Shown here piece by piece: positions 1 to 5,529 of a stretch of 7,989 nt of DNA; position 1 is the stretch's first letter; every line of letters starts with the position of its first letter. The position numbers were made by a program, and so were the translations under genes. Under the pieces are notes generated by a model. That model was given only the letters and a program-made list of their open reading frames with translations, made no database searches and was not told the DNA's origin. The stretch is from NCBI GenBank assembly GCA_902462475.1, contig CABQCB010000071.1, positions 1-7,989 of the forward strand, in the 5' to 3' direction. Origin of the DNA: an uncultured Oscillibacter sp. (lineage in GTDB: Bacteria; Bacillota_A; Clostridia; Oscillospirales; Oscillospiraceae).

Positions 1-1040
1 CGCTGGGGCACATGGACCCAGACCTTGTGTCCGGCCCGGCGGGTCAGCGCCTCGGAAAGGCTCTCGCACTCCCCGGTGTCCACCGGCAGCAGGATCTCGT
101 GGGGCAGCACCGCCCGGGGCAGGTAATACTGGGCTGTAAGGGCAGAGAGCATCTCTGCCTCCTCTTCCTCGATGGGGGCAGTGAACAGCTCCGTCTCCCG
201 GCCGGTCAGATTCCCGTTTTCCATATGGAGCACGGCATAGCAGCATTTGCCCGCGCCCCGGTACAGCCCCCAGATATCCGTGTCGGCGCAAAGGCCCGCG
301 ATGACTGTCTGCTTTTTGCTCAGGGCGCCGATGGCATTGATCCGGTCCCGGATGGCGGCGGCCTGCTCGAAGTGCAGCGCCTCCGCCTCCGCCTCCATCT
401 CCGCCGTCATGTCCCGCAGCAGCTGGCGGGACTTGCCCTCCAGCAGCTGACAGGCCTGGTCGATGCGGCGGTTGTACTCCTCCGCCGTCATCTCCGGGCG
501 GCAGAAGCCGTCGCATCGGCCCATGTGGAAATTGAGGCAGGGCCGCTCCGCGCCGATGTCCCGGGGAAAGCGCCGGTTGCAGGTGGGCAGCCGCAGCGCC
601 GCGCACACCGCGTCCAAGGCCTGGCGGGTCTCGAACCGGCCGCCGAAGGGGCCGAAGTACCGGGCGGAGTCATTGGCGTAGCGGTTGGCCAGGGTAAAGC
701 GGGGATACGGCTCCCGGGAAAGGCGCACAAAGGGATAGCCCTTGTCGTCCTTGAGGAGGATGTTGTATTTGGGGCTGTGGCGCTTGATGAGGGAGTTTTC
801 CAGCACCAGCGCCTCAAACTCACTGGTGACGAAAATCGTGTCGAAATGATCCACCTGGGAGACCATCTGCCGGGTCTTGGCCGTGTGAGAGGCGCTCTCC
901 TGAAAATACTGGCTCACCCGGTTTTTCAGCTTCTTCGCCTTGCCCACATAGATCACTTTCCCGGTCTTGTCCATCATGAGGTACACGCCGGGCACCAGCG
1001 GCAGATCATTGGCCTTCTGCCGCAGCTCTTCCTTTGTCAT
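1..1040 (-). CDS. uvrC: UvrABC excinuclease subunit C (UvrC), 5' part only
   Basis: UvrC makes both incisions around bulky DNA lesions in nucleotide excision repair, acting with UvrA and UvrB. Reading leftward from ATG at 1040 gives 346 intact codons before the window ends. Residues 1-95 are a GIY-YIG nuclease domain, with GVY at 18-20, YVG at 31-33, an Arg at 41, Glu81 in a LENSLIK motif and KYN at 91-93. Four cysteines (154, 168, 176, 180) with a C-x7-C-x3-C ending match the iron-sulfur-binding cysteines described for E. coli UvrC. A UvrB-binding UVR motif lies at about 203-238. The C-terminal RNase H-like nuclease and helix-hairpin-helix domains lie beyond the edge. The start is supported by AAAGGAG 8 nt upstream. 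A strong terminator of ptsH sits about 31 nt upstream, with no clear promoter between it and the start. Family assignment is secure. Confidence 0.96.
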   Translation of the reverse strand, partial: MTKEELRQKANDLPLVPGVYLMMDKTGKVIYVGKAKKLKNRVSQYFQESASHTAKTRQMVSQVDHFDTIFVTSEFEALVLENSLIKRHSPKYNILLKDDKGYPFVRLSREPYPRFTLANRYANDSARYFGPFGGRFETRQALDAVCAALRLPTCNRRFPRDIGAERPCLNFHMGRCDGFCRPEMTAEEYNRRIDQACQLLEGKSRQLLRDMTAEMEAEAEALHFEQAAAIRDRINAIGALSKKQTVIAGLCADTDIWGLYRGAGKCCYAVLHMENGNLTGRETELFTAPIEEEEAEMLSALTAQYYLPRAVLPHEILLPVDTGECESLSEALTRRAGHKVWVHVPQ

Positions 1041-1071
1041 GGCCTTCTCCTTTCACCGCTCCAGCGGATGG

Positions 1072-1106
1072 AAAAAAAGAGGCTCCGCAGACTGCGGAGC
1101 CTCTTT
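1072..1106 (-). terminator. Rho-independent terminator of ptsH
   Basis: A perfect 14-bp stem (1076-1089 pairing with 1093-1106) with a 3-nt loop is followed, in the minus direction, by seven T (A7 at 1072-1078 on the plus strand). It begins 16 nt after the ptsH stop codon and ends about 31 nt before the uvrC start, so it should separate ptsH from uvrC transcription. Confidence 0.92.
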
Positions 1107-1122
1107 GAGGGTATATGGAATC

Positions 1123-1386
1123 TTATTCGCCGAAGTTGTCCTTGACCAGCTCCACCAGGGTGTTGACTGCAGTTTCCTCGTCGTCACCGTCAGCGATCAG
1201 TGTGATGGTGGTGCCCTTCACAATGCCCAGGGACAAAACGCCCAGCAGGCTCTTGGCATTGACGCGGCGGTCTTCCTTCTCCACCCAAATCCCGCTCTTG
1301 AACTCGTTGGCCTTCTGAATAAAGAATGTGGCAGGTCTCGCGTGCAGACCTACTTCGTTGTTAACGGTGACATTCTGAGTATACAT
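1123..1386 (-). CDS. ptsH: Phosphocarrier protein HPr
   Basis: HPr is the small cytoplasmic carrier that passes phosphate from enzyme I to sugar-specific EIIA domains of the phosphotransferase system. In Firmicutes, HPr phosphorylated on Ser46 is also the CcpA co-repressor. The 87-residue product has the normal length. The GLHARPA motif places the phosphorylated histidine at exactly residue 15, and NAKSLLGVLSLG places the regulatory serine at exactly residue 46. His15 argues against the paralogue Crh, which has Gln there. The start ATG follows AAAGGAGAG at good spacing. The gene has its own promoter (1457-1485) and terminator (1072-1106), so it appears monocistronic and is not next to ptsI here. 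This is common in Clostridia. A role in carbon catabolite control is inferred from Ser46. Confidence 0.97.
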   Translation of the reverse strand: MYTQNVTVNNEVGLHARPATFFIQKANEFKSGIWVEKEDRRVNAKSLLGVLSLGIVKGTTITLIADGDDEETAVNTLVELVKDNFGE

Positions 1387-1456
1387 GATGCAGCTCTCCT
1401 TTTCTATACCAAGTCAGACTGAACAGCTTCGCATAGCAAGTCAAATTACTAGATAT

Positions 1457-1485
1457 ATCATACCTGCTTTTGTTGGCCGCGTCAA
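1457..1485 (-). promoter_or_regulatory. sigma-A-type promoter of ptsH
   Basis: On the minus strand TTGACG (1480-1485) and TATGAT (1457-1462) are separated by exactly 17 bp, a near-consensus housekeeping promoter. The predicted start near 1450 would give a leader of about 64 nt to the ptsH ATG. That leader contains a 7-nt direct repeat (CAAGTCA on the plus strand at 1410-1416 and 1437-1443) of unknown meaning. Confidence 0.85.
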
Positions 1486-1612
1486 CGGCGTTTTTCACAA
1501 ACATTTAAAATTTTCCCCTGGCCCGAAGCTTTTCATTTGGTAGTTTAGACCATTTTCCCCCCATTCTATACGGGCTGTTTTGTGTTTTTTTCAGTACTTT
1601 ACCGATTTTCAC
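1486..1612. other. AT-rich intergenic stretch between rbr terminator and ptsH promoter
   Basis: No plausible gene is seen. The stretch is clearly richer in A/T than its surroundings. It is bracketed by two near-identical 13-mers (1489-1501 and 1603-1615 on the plus strand, CG[T/A]TTTTCACAAA). Inside it, TGGT and ACCA half-sites separated by 7 nt (1538-1552) form a weak dyad. It could hold upstream regulatory sites for ptsH; this is speculative. Confidence 0.4.
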
Positions 1613-1645
1613 AAAAAAAGAGCCGCCGGCATGGACCGGCGGCTC
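1613..1645 (-). terminator. Rho-independent terminator of the perR-rbr operon
   Basis: A perfect 10-bp GC-rich stem (1620-1629 pairing with 1636-1645) with a 6-nt loop is followed on the minus strand by seven T (A7 at 1613-1619). It starts 8 nt after the rbr stop codon. Confidence 0.93.
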
Positions 1646-1653
1646 CGCTGGGA

Positions 1654-2187
1654 TCAATAGTTCTCGGCCTTCACCTGGAAGTAGGCCTGGGGATGCTTGC
1701 ACACGGGGCACACGGCGGGAGCGCTCTCGGCGATCTCCACGTGGCCGCAGTTGCGGCAGAACCACATGACCTTCTCGCCTTTCTTGAAGACCTCGCCCTT
1801 CTTCAGGTTGTCCAGCAGCTTCAAATAGCGCTCTTCGTGGGTCTTCTCGATCTTGGCCACGCCCTCAAACTGAGCGGCCAGGGCCAGGAAGCCCTCCTCC
1901 TCGGCGGTGCGGGCCATCTCGGCGTACATCTGGGTCCACTCCTCGTTCTCGCCGGCGGCCGCGGCCACCAGGTTTTCCTCGGTGGTGCCGATGCCGGAGA
2001 GGGCCTTGAACCACAGCTTGGCATGCTCCTTTTCGTTGAGCGCCGTCTCCTGGAAGATGGCGGCGATCTGCTCATAGCCGTCCTTCTTGGCCTGGCTTGC
2101 GAAATAGTCGTACTTGTTGCGGGCCTGGGACTCCCCGGCAAACGCCTTCCACAGATTGGCCTCCGTCTTGCTGCCCTTCAGTTCCAT
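1654..2187 (-). CDS. rbr: Rubrerythrin, peroxide-reducing diiron protein
   Basis: Rubrerythrin reduces hydrogen peroxide in the cytoplasm of anaerobes, passing electrons from a rubredoxin-type iron centre to a diiron site. The 177-residue product has both parts. A ferritin-like four-helix domain covers about residues 1-135, with Glu19 and two ExxH motifs (52-55 and 114-117) plus further carboxylates in the [14 protein letters not shown] segment. A C-terminal rubredoxin-like domain follows, with Cys144/Cys147 (CRNC) and Cys160/Cys163 (CPVC). Length is slightly below the 191 residues of the Desulfovibrio protein. The ATG is preceded by AAGGGG at about 9 nt. It starts 28 nt after perR stops and has no promoter of its own that I can see. 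It is therefore probably co-transcribed with perR and induced by peroxide. Assignment is secure. Confidence 0.96.
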   Translation of the reverse strand: MELKGSKTEANLWKAFAGESQARNKYDYFASQAKKDGYEQIAAIFQETALNEKEHAKLWFKALSGIGTTEENLVAAAAGENEEWTQMYAEMARTAEEEGFLALAAQFEGVAKIEKTHEERYLKLLDNLKKGEVFKKGEKVMWFCRNCGHVEIAESAPAVCPVCKHPQAYFQVKAENY

Positions 2188-2215
2188 ATCTTTTTTCCCC
2201 TTTCAAAAAATGAAA

Positions 2216-2599
2216 TCAAGTTTGCTCCGCCGTGAAGGCGGGACAAATTCCATAAAAACAAAGGCTGTGCCCCCGGACGATCCGTCCGTCCCCCGCCGCC
2301 AGCGCATCCAGGGCGGCGTCATAGGGGATGTCCACATCCGACACGGCGCCGCACCGCTGACAGCGAAAATGCGCGTGGGGTGAGAGGTCCGCGTCAAACC
2401 GCGCCACCGGCCCCTCCAGCTCCATCAGCCTTCCCTCCGCCGCCATCTGCCGCAGATTGCGGTAAACCGTTCCCAGGCTCAGGCGGGGCATTTCGGGTTT
2501 GAGACGCTCGTACACCATCTCTGCTGTGGGATGGGTATCCGTGGCGCAGACAGCCTCGTAGATCTGCTCCCTTTGATGGGAGAACCGTCGCTGCTGCAT
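2216..2599 (-). CDS. perR: PerR-type Fur-family peroxide-sensing repressor
   Basis: This is a Fur-superfamily metal-dependent repressor, and the PerR subtype fits best. The 127-residue product has a winged helix (about 8-60, with TVYRNL) and a dimerisation/metal domain. All five PerR sensing-site ligands align with Bacillus subtilis H37, D85, H91, H93 and D104: His23, Asp69, His75, His77 and Asp88. Aspartate at the D85 position, rather than Glu, favours PerR over Fur. The structural zinc site is odd. Cys80, Cys83 and Cys119 are present, but the fourth position is Phe122 in CPAF where CPxC is expected. The change is one base (TTC for TGC). The protein is about 14 residues shorter at the N-terminus than the Bacillus protein. 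ATG at 2599 has AAGGAG 7 nt upstream. A palindromic operator overlaps its own transcription start, implying autoregulation, and it heads an operon with rbr. Confidence 0.9.
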   Translation of the reverse strand: MQQRRFSHQREQIYEAVCATDTHPTAEMVYERLKPEMPRLSLGTVYRNLRQMAAEGRLMELEGPVARFDADLSPHAHFRCQRCGAVSDVDIPYDAALDALAAGDGRIVRGHSLCFYGICPAFTAEQT

Positions 2600-2611
2600 A
2601 TCCCGTCTCCT

Positions 2612-2632
2612 TATCAGTAATAATTACTGATA
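2612..2632. promoter_or_regulatory. Palindromic operator, probable PerR box
   Basis: A perfect 10-1-10 inverted repeat, with half-sites TATCAGTAAT and ATTACTGATA around a single A. The central TAATnATTA matches the core of the Bacillus Per box (TTATAATnATTATAA), but the outer bases differ. It lies 2 nt downstream of the perR -10 box, covers the predicted transcription start and touches the perR ribosome binding site. A bound repressor there would block transcription. Confidence 0.82.
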
Positions 2633-2634
2633 TT

Positions 2635-2663
2635 GTTATAGCACAGCGCAAACCAAAATGCAA
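2635..2663 (-). promoter_or_regulatory. sigma-A-type promoter of perR-rbr
   Basis: On the minus strand TTGCAT (2658-2663) and TATAAC (2635-2640) are separated by exactly 17 bp. The predicted start near 2628 falls inside the palindromic operator and gives a leader of about 28 nt. Confidence 0.82.
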
Positions 2664-2766
2664 GTCCTTTTTTCATTTTTTTCCGCTTCTAAACGGACGC
2701 ATGGCGCAAACAATATCCATTGGGTATCGCGCAACGATTCTTCCCGGAAAAGGAGGAGCATATACC

Positions 2767-3189
2767 TTGAAGAAAATGATTGCGCTTTTGAGCGCGGCGC
2801 TGCTGGCCCTGTCTGTGACCGCCTGCGGCAATGACCAGAAAAACGACGCCAACAATGCCAACGACGCCGTTCTCAACGGCACGGACGGCAAGGAAAATAC
2901 CAACAACGGCATCATGGGCGACATGGCCCAGGGCACAGAGGACGTGGTGCAGGGTACGGAGGACGCAGTCCAGGACGTTGGAAACGGCGTCAAGGACGCG
3001 GTGGACGGCGTGGAGCAGGGCGTGGATGACATGACGAACACCGCCGAAAACGCCGGAAAAGCCATGAAGCGTTCCGTGGAGGAGGGCGGTGTTTCCTATG
3101 GGGAAATGCTGGATAACGCCCGGGTCCACGACACGGACGGCGACCTGACCGACCACGAAAACGCCGTGACCCCCGGCTGGGACGGCTGA
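2767..3189 (+). CDS. Small acidic lipoprotein with seven-residue repeats, function unknown
   Basis: I do not recognise the family. I choose the TTG at 2767, preceded by AGGAGG 10 nt upstream, giving 140 residues. It encodes a lipoprotein signal peptide: KK at 2-3, a hydrophobic stretch at 5-16 and lipobox VTAC with Cys20. The upstream in-frame ATG at 2701 has no ribosome binding site and would bury the signal. After Cys20 comes an Asn/Asp-rich linker (about 21-50). Heptads from about residue 55 to 103 follow (for example QGTEDVV, QGTEDAV, QDVGNGV, KDAVDGV), predicting an amphipathic or coiled helix. The C-terminus (about 108-140) contains DTDGDLTDHE and ends PGWDG. It would be membrane-anchored on the outer face and strongly acidic. 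It is the only plus-strand gene here and faces away from perR. No convincing promoter was seen. Confidence 0.8.
   Translation: MKKMIALLSAALLALSVTACGNDQKNDANNANDAVLNGTDGKENTNNGIMGDMAQGTEDVVQGTEDAVQDVGNGVKDAVDGVEQGVDDMTNTAENAGKAMKRSVEEGGVSYGEMLDNARVHDTDGDLTDHENAVTPGWDG
2929..3012 (+). repeat. 21-bp in-frame tandem repeats in the lipoprotein gene
   Basis: Four consecutive 21-bp units (2929-2949, 2950-2970, 2971-2991, 2992-3012) encode heptads. The first two units are 16/21 identical at DNA level (QGTEDVV and QGTEDAV) and the later ones are more diverged. The heptad pattern continues, degenerate, to about 3075. Confidence 0.7.
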
Positions 3190-3206
3190 GCAGTTTCCGC
3201 ATAAGA

Positions 3207-3240
3207 AAACAGGACGGGAAGTTCCTCCCGTCCTGTTTTT
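3207..3240. terminator. Bidirectional terminator between converging genes
   Basis: A perfect 13-bp stem (3207-3219 pairing with 3226-3238) has a 6-nt loop. On the plus strand it ends in five T (3236-3240), 17 nt after the lipoprotein stop. On the minus strand a T-run also follows, just after the HAD-phosphatase stop. One hairpin probably serves both genes. Confidence 0.88.
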
Positions 3241-3246
3241 CCTCAT

Positions 3247-3900
3247 TTATATCTGTAAAATGCACTGCTCCAGCTCTGCCGCCGTGTCCGCCAGGAAATC
3301 CGCTCCGGCCTCCTTCAGCTCCCCGCGGCCCCGGAAGCCCCAGGTGACGCCGCAGGCCCGGAGCCCTGCGTTGTGGGCCGTGTGGATATCCACAGCGCTG
3401 TCCCCCACAAAGAGCGTCTCCGCTTTCTCCGCCCCCAGTCGGGCCAGGATCTGCTCCACACCGGTGGGGTCCGGCTTCACCGGCACGCCGGGCAGCTTGC
3501 CCTGCACCAGACGGAACATCCCGTCAAAGAAGTGACGGATGATGACCTGGCTGAAATCGTCGGCCTTGTTGGAATACACCGCAAGGCACACGCCCCGGTC
3601 ACGCAGGCGCTCCAGCAGTGCCGGAATGCCGTCGTAGGGGGCCGTCTTGTCCAGATTATGGGCACCGTAATACTGGGTGAACTCCGCCAGCGTCTCCTGC
3701 AGCCGGGCCTTGTCCTGGCAGTCGGCCGGCGAAAAGCGGGAGACCAGATTGGGGATGCCATGGCCCACCATGTGCCGGTACTCCTCCACAGAGTGCTCCG
3801 GCCAGCCATTCTTGCGGCAGACCCAGTTGCCGGCGCCCGCCAGATCCTCAATGGTATTCAATAGTGTGCCGTCCAGATCAAAAATCACCGTTTTGTACAT
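3247..3900 (-). CDS. HAD-family (subfamily IA) phosphatase, phosphoglycolate phosphatase-like
   Basis: This is a cytoplasmic haloacid-dehalogenase-type phosphatase of 217 residues. Motif I is FDLDGTL with Asp8 (nucleophile) and Asp10. Motif II is Ser110 in VYSNK. Motif III is Lys142 in VKPDP. Motif IV is GDSAVD with Asp167 and Asp171. The helical cap between motifs I and II (about 15-90) marks class IA. This is the group of Gph (phosphoglycolate phosphatase), and many members act on other small phosphates, so the substrate is not certain. I take ATG at 3900, with AGGCAGGGA just upstream, rather than the in-frame GTG at 3918, which lacks a ribosome binding site. It has its own promoter (3935-3963) and shares a terminator with the converging lipoprotein gene. 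It lies just downstream of the his operon, but a terminator separates them. Confidence 0.88.
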   Translation of the reverse strand: MYKTVIFDLDGTLLNTIEDLAGAGNWVCRKNGWPEHSVEEYRHMVGHGIPNLVSRFSPADCQDKARLQETLAEFTQYYGAHNLDKTAPYDGIPALLERLRDRGVCLAVYSNKADDFSQVIIRHFFDGMFRLVQGKLPGVPVKPDPTGVEQILARLGAEKAETLFVGDSAVDIHTAHNAGLRACGVTWGFRGRGELKEAGADFLADTAAELEQCILQI

Positions 3901-3934
3901 TGCGCATCCCTGCCTCACCTGTTGTTTTTTTCAC

Positions 3935-3963
3935 ATTGTAGCAGGCCAGGCTCCCAGGCTCAA
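3935..3963 (-). promoter_or_regulatory. Promoter of the HAD phosphatase gene
   Basis: On the minus strand TTGAGC (3958-3963) and TACAAT (3935-3940) are separated by 17 bp. The spacer and -35 region contain a tandem 8-bp repeat (CCAGGCTC on the plus strand, 3946-3953 and 3954-3961). The predicted start near 3928 gives a leader of about 28 nt. Confidence 0.72.
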
Positions 3964-3977
3964 GCATCAAAGCGCCG

Positions 3978-4005
3978 AAAAAGCCGCCCTGCGGGCGGCT
4001 TTTTT
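3978..4005 (-). terminator. Rho-independent terminator of the histidine operon
   Basis: A perfect 12-bp stem (3978-3989 pairing with 3993-4004) with a 3-nt loop and T/A runs on both sides could terminate in either direction. It lies 11 nt after the stop codon of the last his-operon gene, and just upstream of the HAD phosphatase promoter. Confidence 0.92.
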
Positions 4006-4015
4006 CATGTTCCTC

Positions 4016-4846
4016 TCATGCCAGCGGGCAGGACACCGCTCCGGCGGCGGTCAGCACCGCCGCTTCCGTGAATCCCGCTGCCCGGGCCAGCTCCGCAGCC
4101 TGGTCATAGCCAAAGAGCAGGTGCTCTTTGCAGTGGGCGTCGGCTGTGAGGATGACCCTGCCTCCCATGGCATGCCACTCCCGCAGCAAAAAGAGAGCCG
4201 GATAGGGCGCTGTGCGATACCCCCGGGAGACGCCGCCGGTGTTGATCTCCAGAAGCGTTTTATCCGTGTCCGCATGGTGCAGCGCCGCCAGAGCCGCTGA
4301 CCGGTATCGGGGGGCCTCCTCATCGAAAAAGCGGTTTCCGGCGTTGAGCTTGGTGATGAGGTCGATGTGGCCCAGGATGGTGGGCTTTTTCTCCGCCACC
4401 CGGCCCACCTCCCGGAAGTAGCCCTCCGCCACTGCCAGCGCGTCACCGCCGAACAGCTCATCCCGGCAGGCGGTGAACTGCTCCTGGCTCCAGTCCGCCG
4501 CATAGTAGACCCCCTCCGGTGAGCGCTGGTAGTGGACGCTGCCGATCCAGTAGTCAAAGCCCTCCGGCGTCACATCCGACCAGCTGTCCCACTCGATGCC
4601 CGAGAGCACCTCCATCCGCCCGGCATATGCGGCCCGCACCGCCTCGATGGCCGCGCGGTAGGCGGTCATGTCCCGGGGGAGCACCGCCCCTGCATCGGAG
4701 GGGATTGGGGTATGGGCGTGGCAGGAAATGCCAAAATATTGAATATTTTGTGCACTGGCAGCGTCGGCCATAGCCGTCAGAGCGTCGTGTCCGTCGCAAA
4801 AGTCCGCATGGTTGTGGACGGAGCAGCACCAGGGCGTGAGCTTCAT
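4016..4846 (-). CDS. hisJ: PHP-family histidinol-phosphatase
   Basis: This enzyme probably hydrolyses L-histidinol phosphate to histidinol, the penultimate stage of histidine synthesis. The 276-residue product is a PHP-domain metallohydrolase with metal-ligand motifs in order: HNHADFCDG (His11, His13), CHAH (His43, His45), GIEWD (Glu85), GSVHY (His105), GHIDL (His160, Asp162) and TADAH (Asp236, His238). Length fits HisJ/HisK (about 270). The first motif reads SVHNHA rather than the more usual DYHTHT. Its ATG overlaps the hisIE stop by 4 nt (ATGA), so translation is probably coupled. As the last gene of the operon it supplies the phosphatase activity. The visible HisB end is the IGP dehydratase domain, although any fused N-terminal phosphatase would lie outside the window. 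Family is secure and substrate is inferred from context. Confidence 0.9.
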   Translation of the reverse strand: MKLTPWCCSVHNHADFCDGHDALTAMADAASAQNIQYFGISCHAHTPIPSDAGAVLPRDMTAYRAAIEAVRAAYAGRMEVLSGIEWDSWSDVTPEGFDYWIGSVHYQRSPEGVYYAADWSQEQFTACRDELFGGDALAVAEGYFREVGRVAEKKPTILGHIDLITKLNAGNRFFDEEAPRYRSAALAALHHADTDKTLLEINTGGVSRGYRTAPYPALFLLREWHAMGGRVILTADAHCKEHLLFGYDQAAELARAAGFTEAAVLTAAGAVSCPLA

Positions 4847-5478
4847 TGCATCCGCTCCTGCTTGACCTTGTGGTCCACCACATGGCGCTTTTCCAGCTCC
4901 GCCGTGATGTCCTGCACGGAGATGCCCATCTGCACCATCAGCACCATCACATGGTAGGTAAGGTCCGCGATCTCGTAGATGGTCTCCTCCTTATCCTCTT
5001 TGCGGCCGCCGATGATGACCTCCGTGCACTCCTCGCCCACCTTCTTGAGGATCTTGTCCAGGCCCTTTTCAAAGAGGTAGCTGGTGTAGCTGCCCTCCTT
5101 GGGCTCTGTCTTGCGGCCCTGGATGAGCCGATAGAGTCCCTCGTAGCTGAAGGCCTTGAGCTCCGGGGAGAGATACACCGGCTGGAAAAAGCAGCTCTCC
5201 GCCCCCGTGTGGCAGGCGGGGCCCTCCTTCACCACCTCCACCACCAGGGCGTCGGCGTCACAGTCGGCAGTGATGGAAACCACCCGCTGCACGTTGCCGG
5301 AGGTCTCTCCCTTGCGCCAGAGCTCCTGGCGGCTGCGGCTCCAAAAGCAGGTGCGGCCCTCGTCGATGGTGATGGCCAGGCTCTCGGCGTTCATGTACGC
5401 CAGAGTCAGCACCTCCTTGGTGTAGTGATCCTGGACGATAGCGGGGATCAGTCCCTTTTCGTCAAATTTCAGTTCCAT
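4843..5478 (-). CDS. hisIE: Bifunctional phosphoribosyl-AMP cyclohydrolase / phosphoribosyl-ATP pyrophosphatase
   Basis: This is a fusion of two histidine-pathway enzymes. The C-terminal HisE half removes pyrophosphate from PR-ATP and the N-terminal HisI half then opens the adenine ring of PR-AMP. In 211 residues, HisI covers about 1-110. Asp72, Asp74 and Asp76 form the magnesium motif and Cys73, Cys89 and Cys96 the zinc site, with the same spacing as the Methanothermobacter HisI cysteines (93, 109, 116). HisE covers about 113-205, with GEECTEV (148-154) and the helical segment [14 protein letters not shown] (160-173), a MazG-like all-alpha fold. I prefer ATG at 5478, with GGAG 9 nt upstream, over the in-frame TTG at 5496. 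It follows hisF after an unusually long 51-nt gap and overlaps the next gene by 4 nt. Confidence 0.95.
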   Translation of the reverse strand: MELKFDEKGLIPAIVQDHYTKEVLTLAYMNAESLAITIDEGRTCFWSRSRQELWRKGETSGNVQRVVSITADCDADALVVEVVKEGPACHTGAESCFFQPVYLSPELKAFSYEGLYRLIQGRKTEPKEGSYTSYLFEKGLDKILKKVGEECTEVIIGGRKEDKEETIYEIADLTYHVMVLMVQMGISVQDITAELEKRHVVDHKVKQERMQ

Positions 5479-5529
5479 TTCGTATATCTCCGTCAAAATA
5501 CTACAATTTGTATTGGGATTTCCGGCTTT

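Noticed and set aside
12..1145. Plus-strand open frame of 377 codons at the left edge
   Set aside because: It is antisense to uvrC, which has a complete GIY-YIG domain, cysteine cluster and UVR motif in the minus frame.
1123..1386. Crh rather than HPr
   Set aside because: Crh has Gln at position 15; this protein has His15.
1582..2235. Plus-strand open frame over the rbr region
   Set aside because: Antisense to rubrerythrin, and it runs through the rbr terminator. No ribosome binding site was seen.
2227..2241. CCGCC/GGCGG hairpin at the end of perR as a terminator
   Set aside because: The stem is only 5 bp and no T-tract follows directly, so perR-rbr co-transcription stands.
2701..2766. Upstream ATG at 2701 as the lipoprotein start
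   Set aside because: It lacks a ribosome binding site and would place 22 residues before the signal peptide. AGGAGG is correctly spaced for the TTG at 2767.
2689..3246. Minus-strand open frames opposite the lipoprotein gene
   Set aside because: The plus frame has a ribosome binding site, signal peptide and lipobox. The minus frames are composition artefacts of the repeats and would start at the shared terminator.
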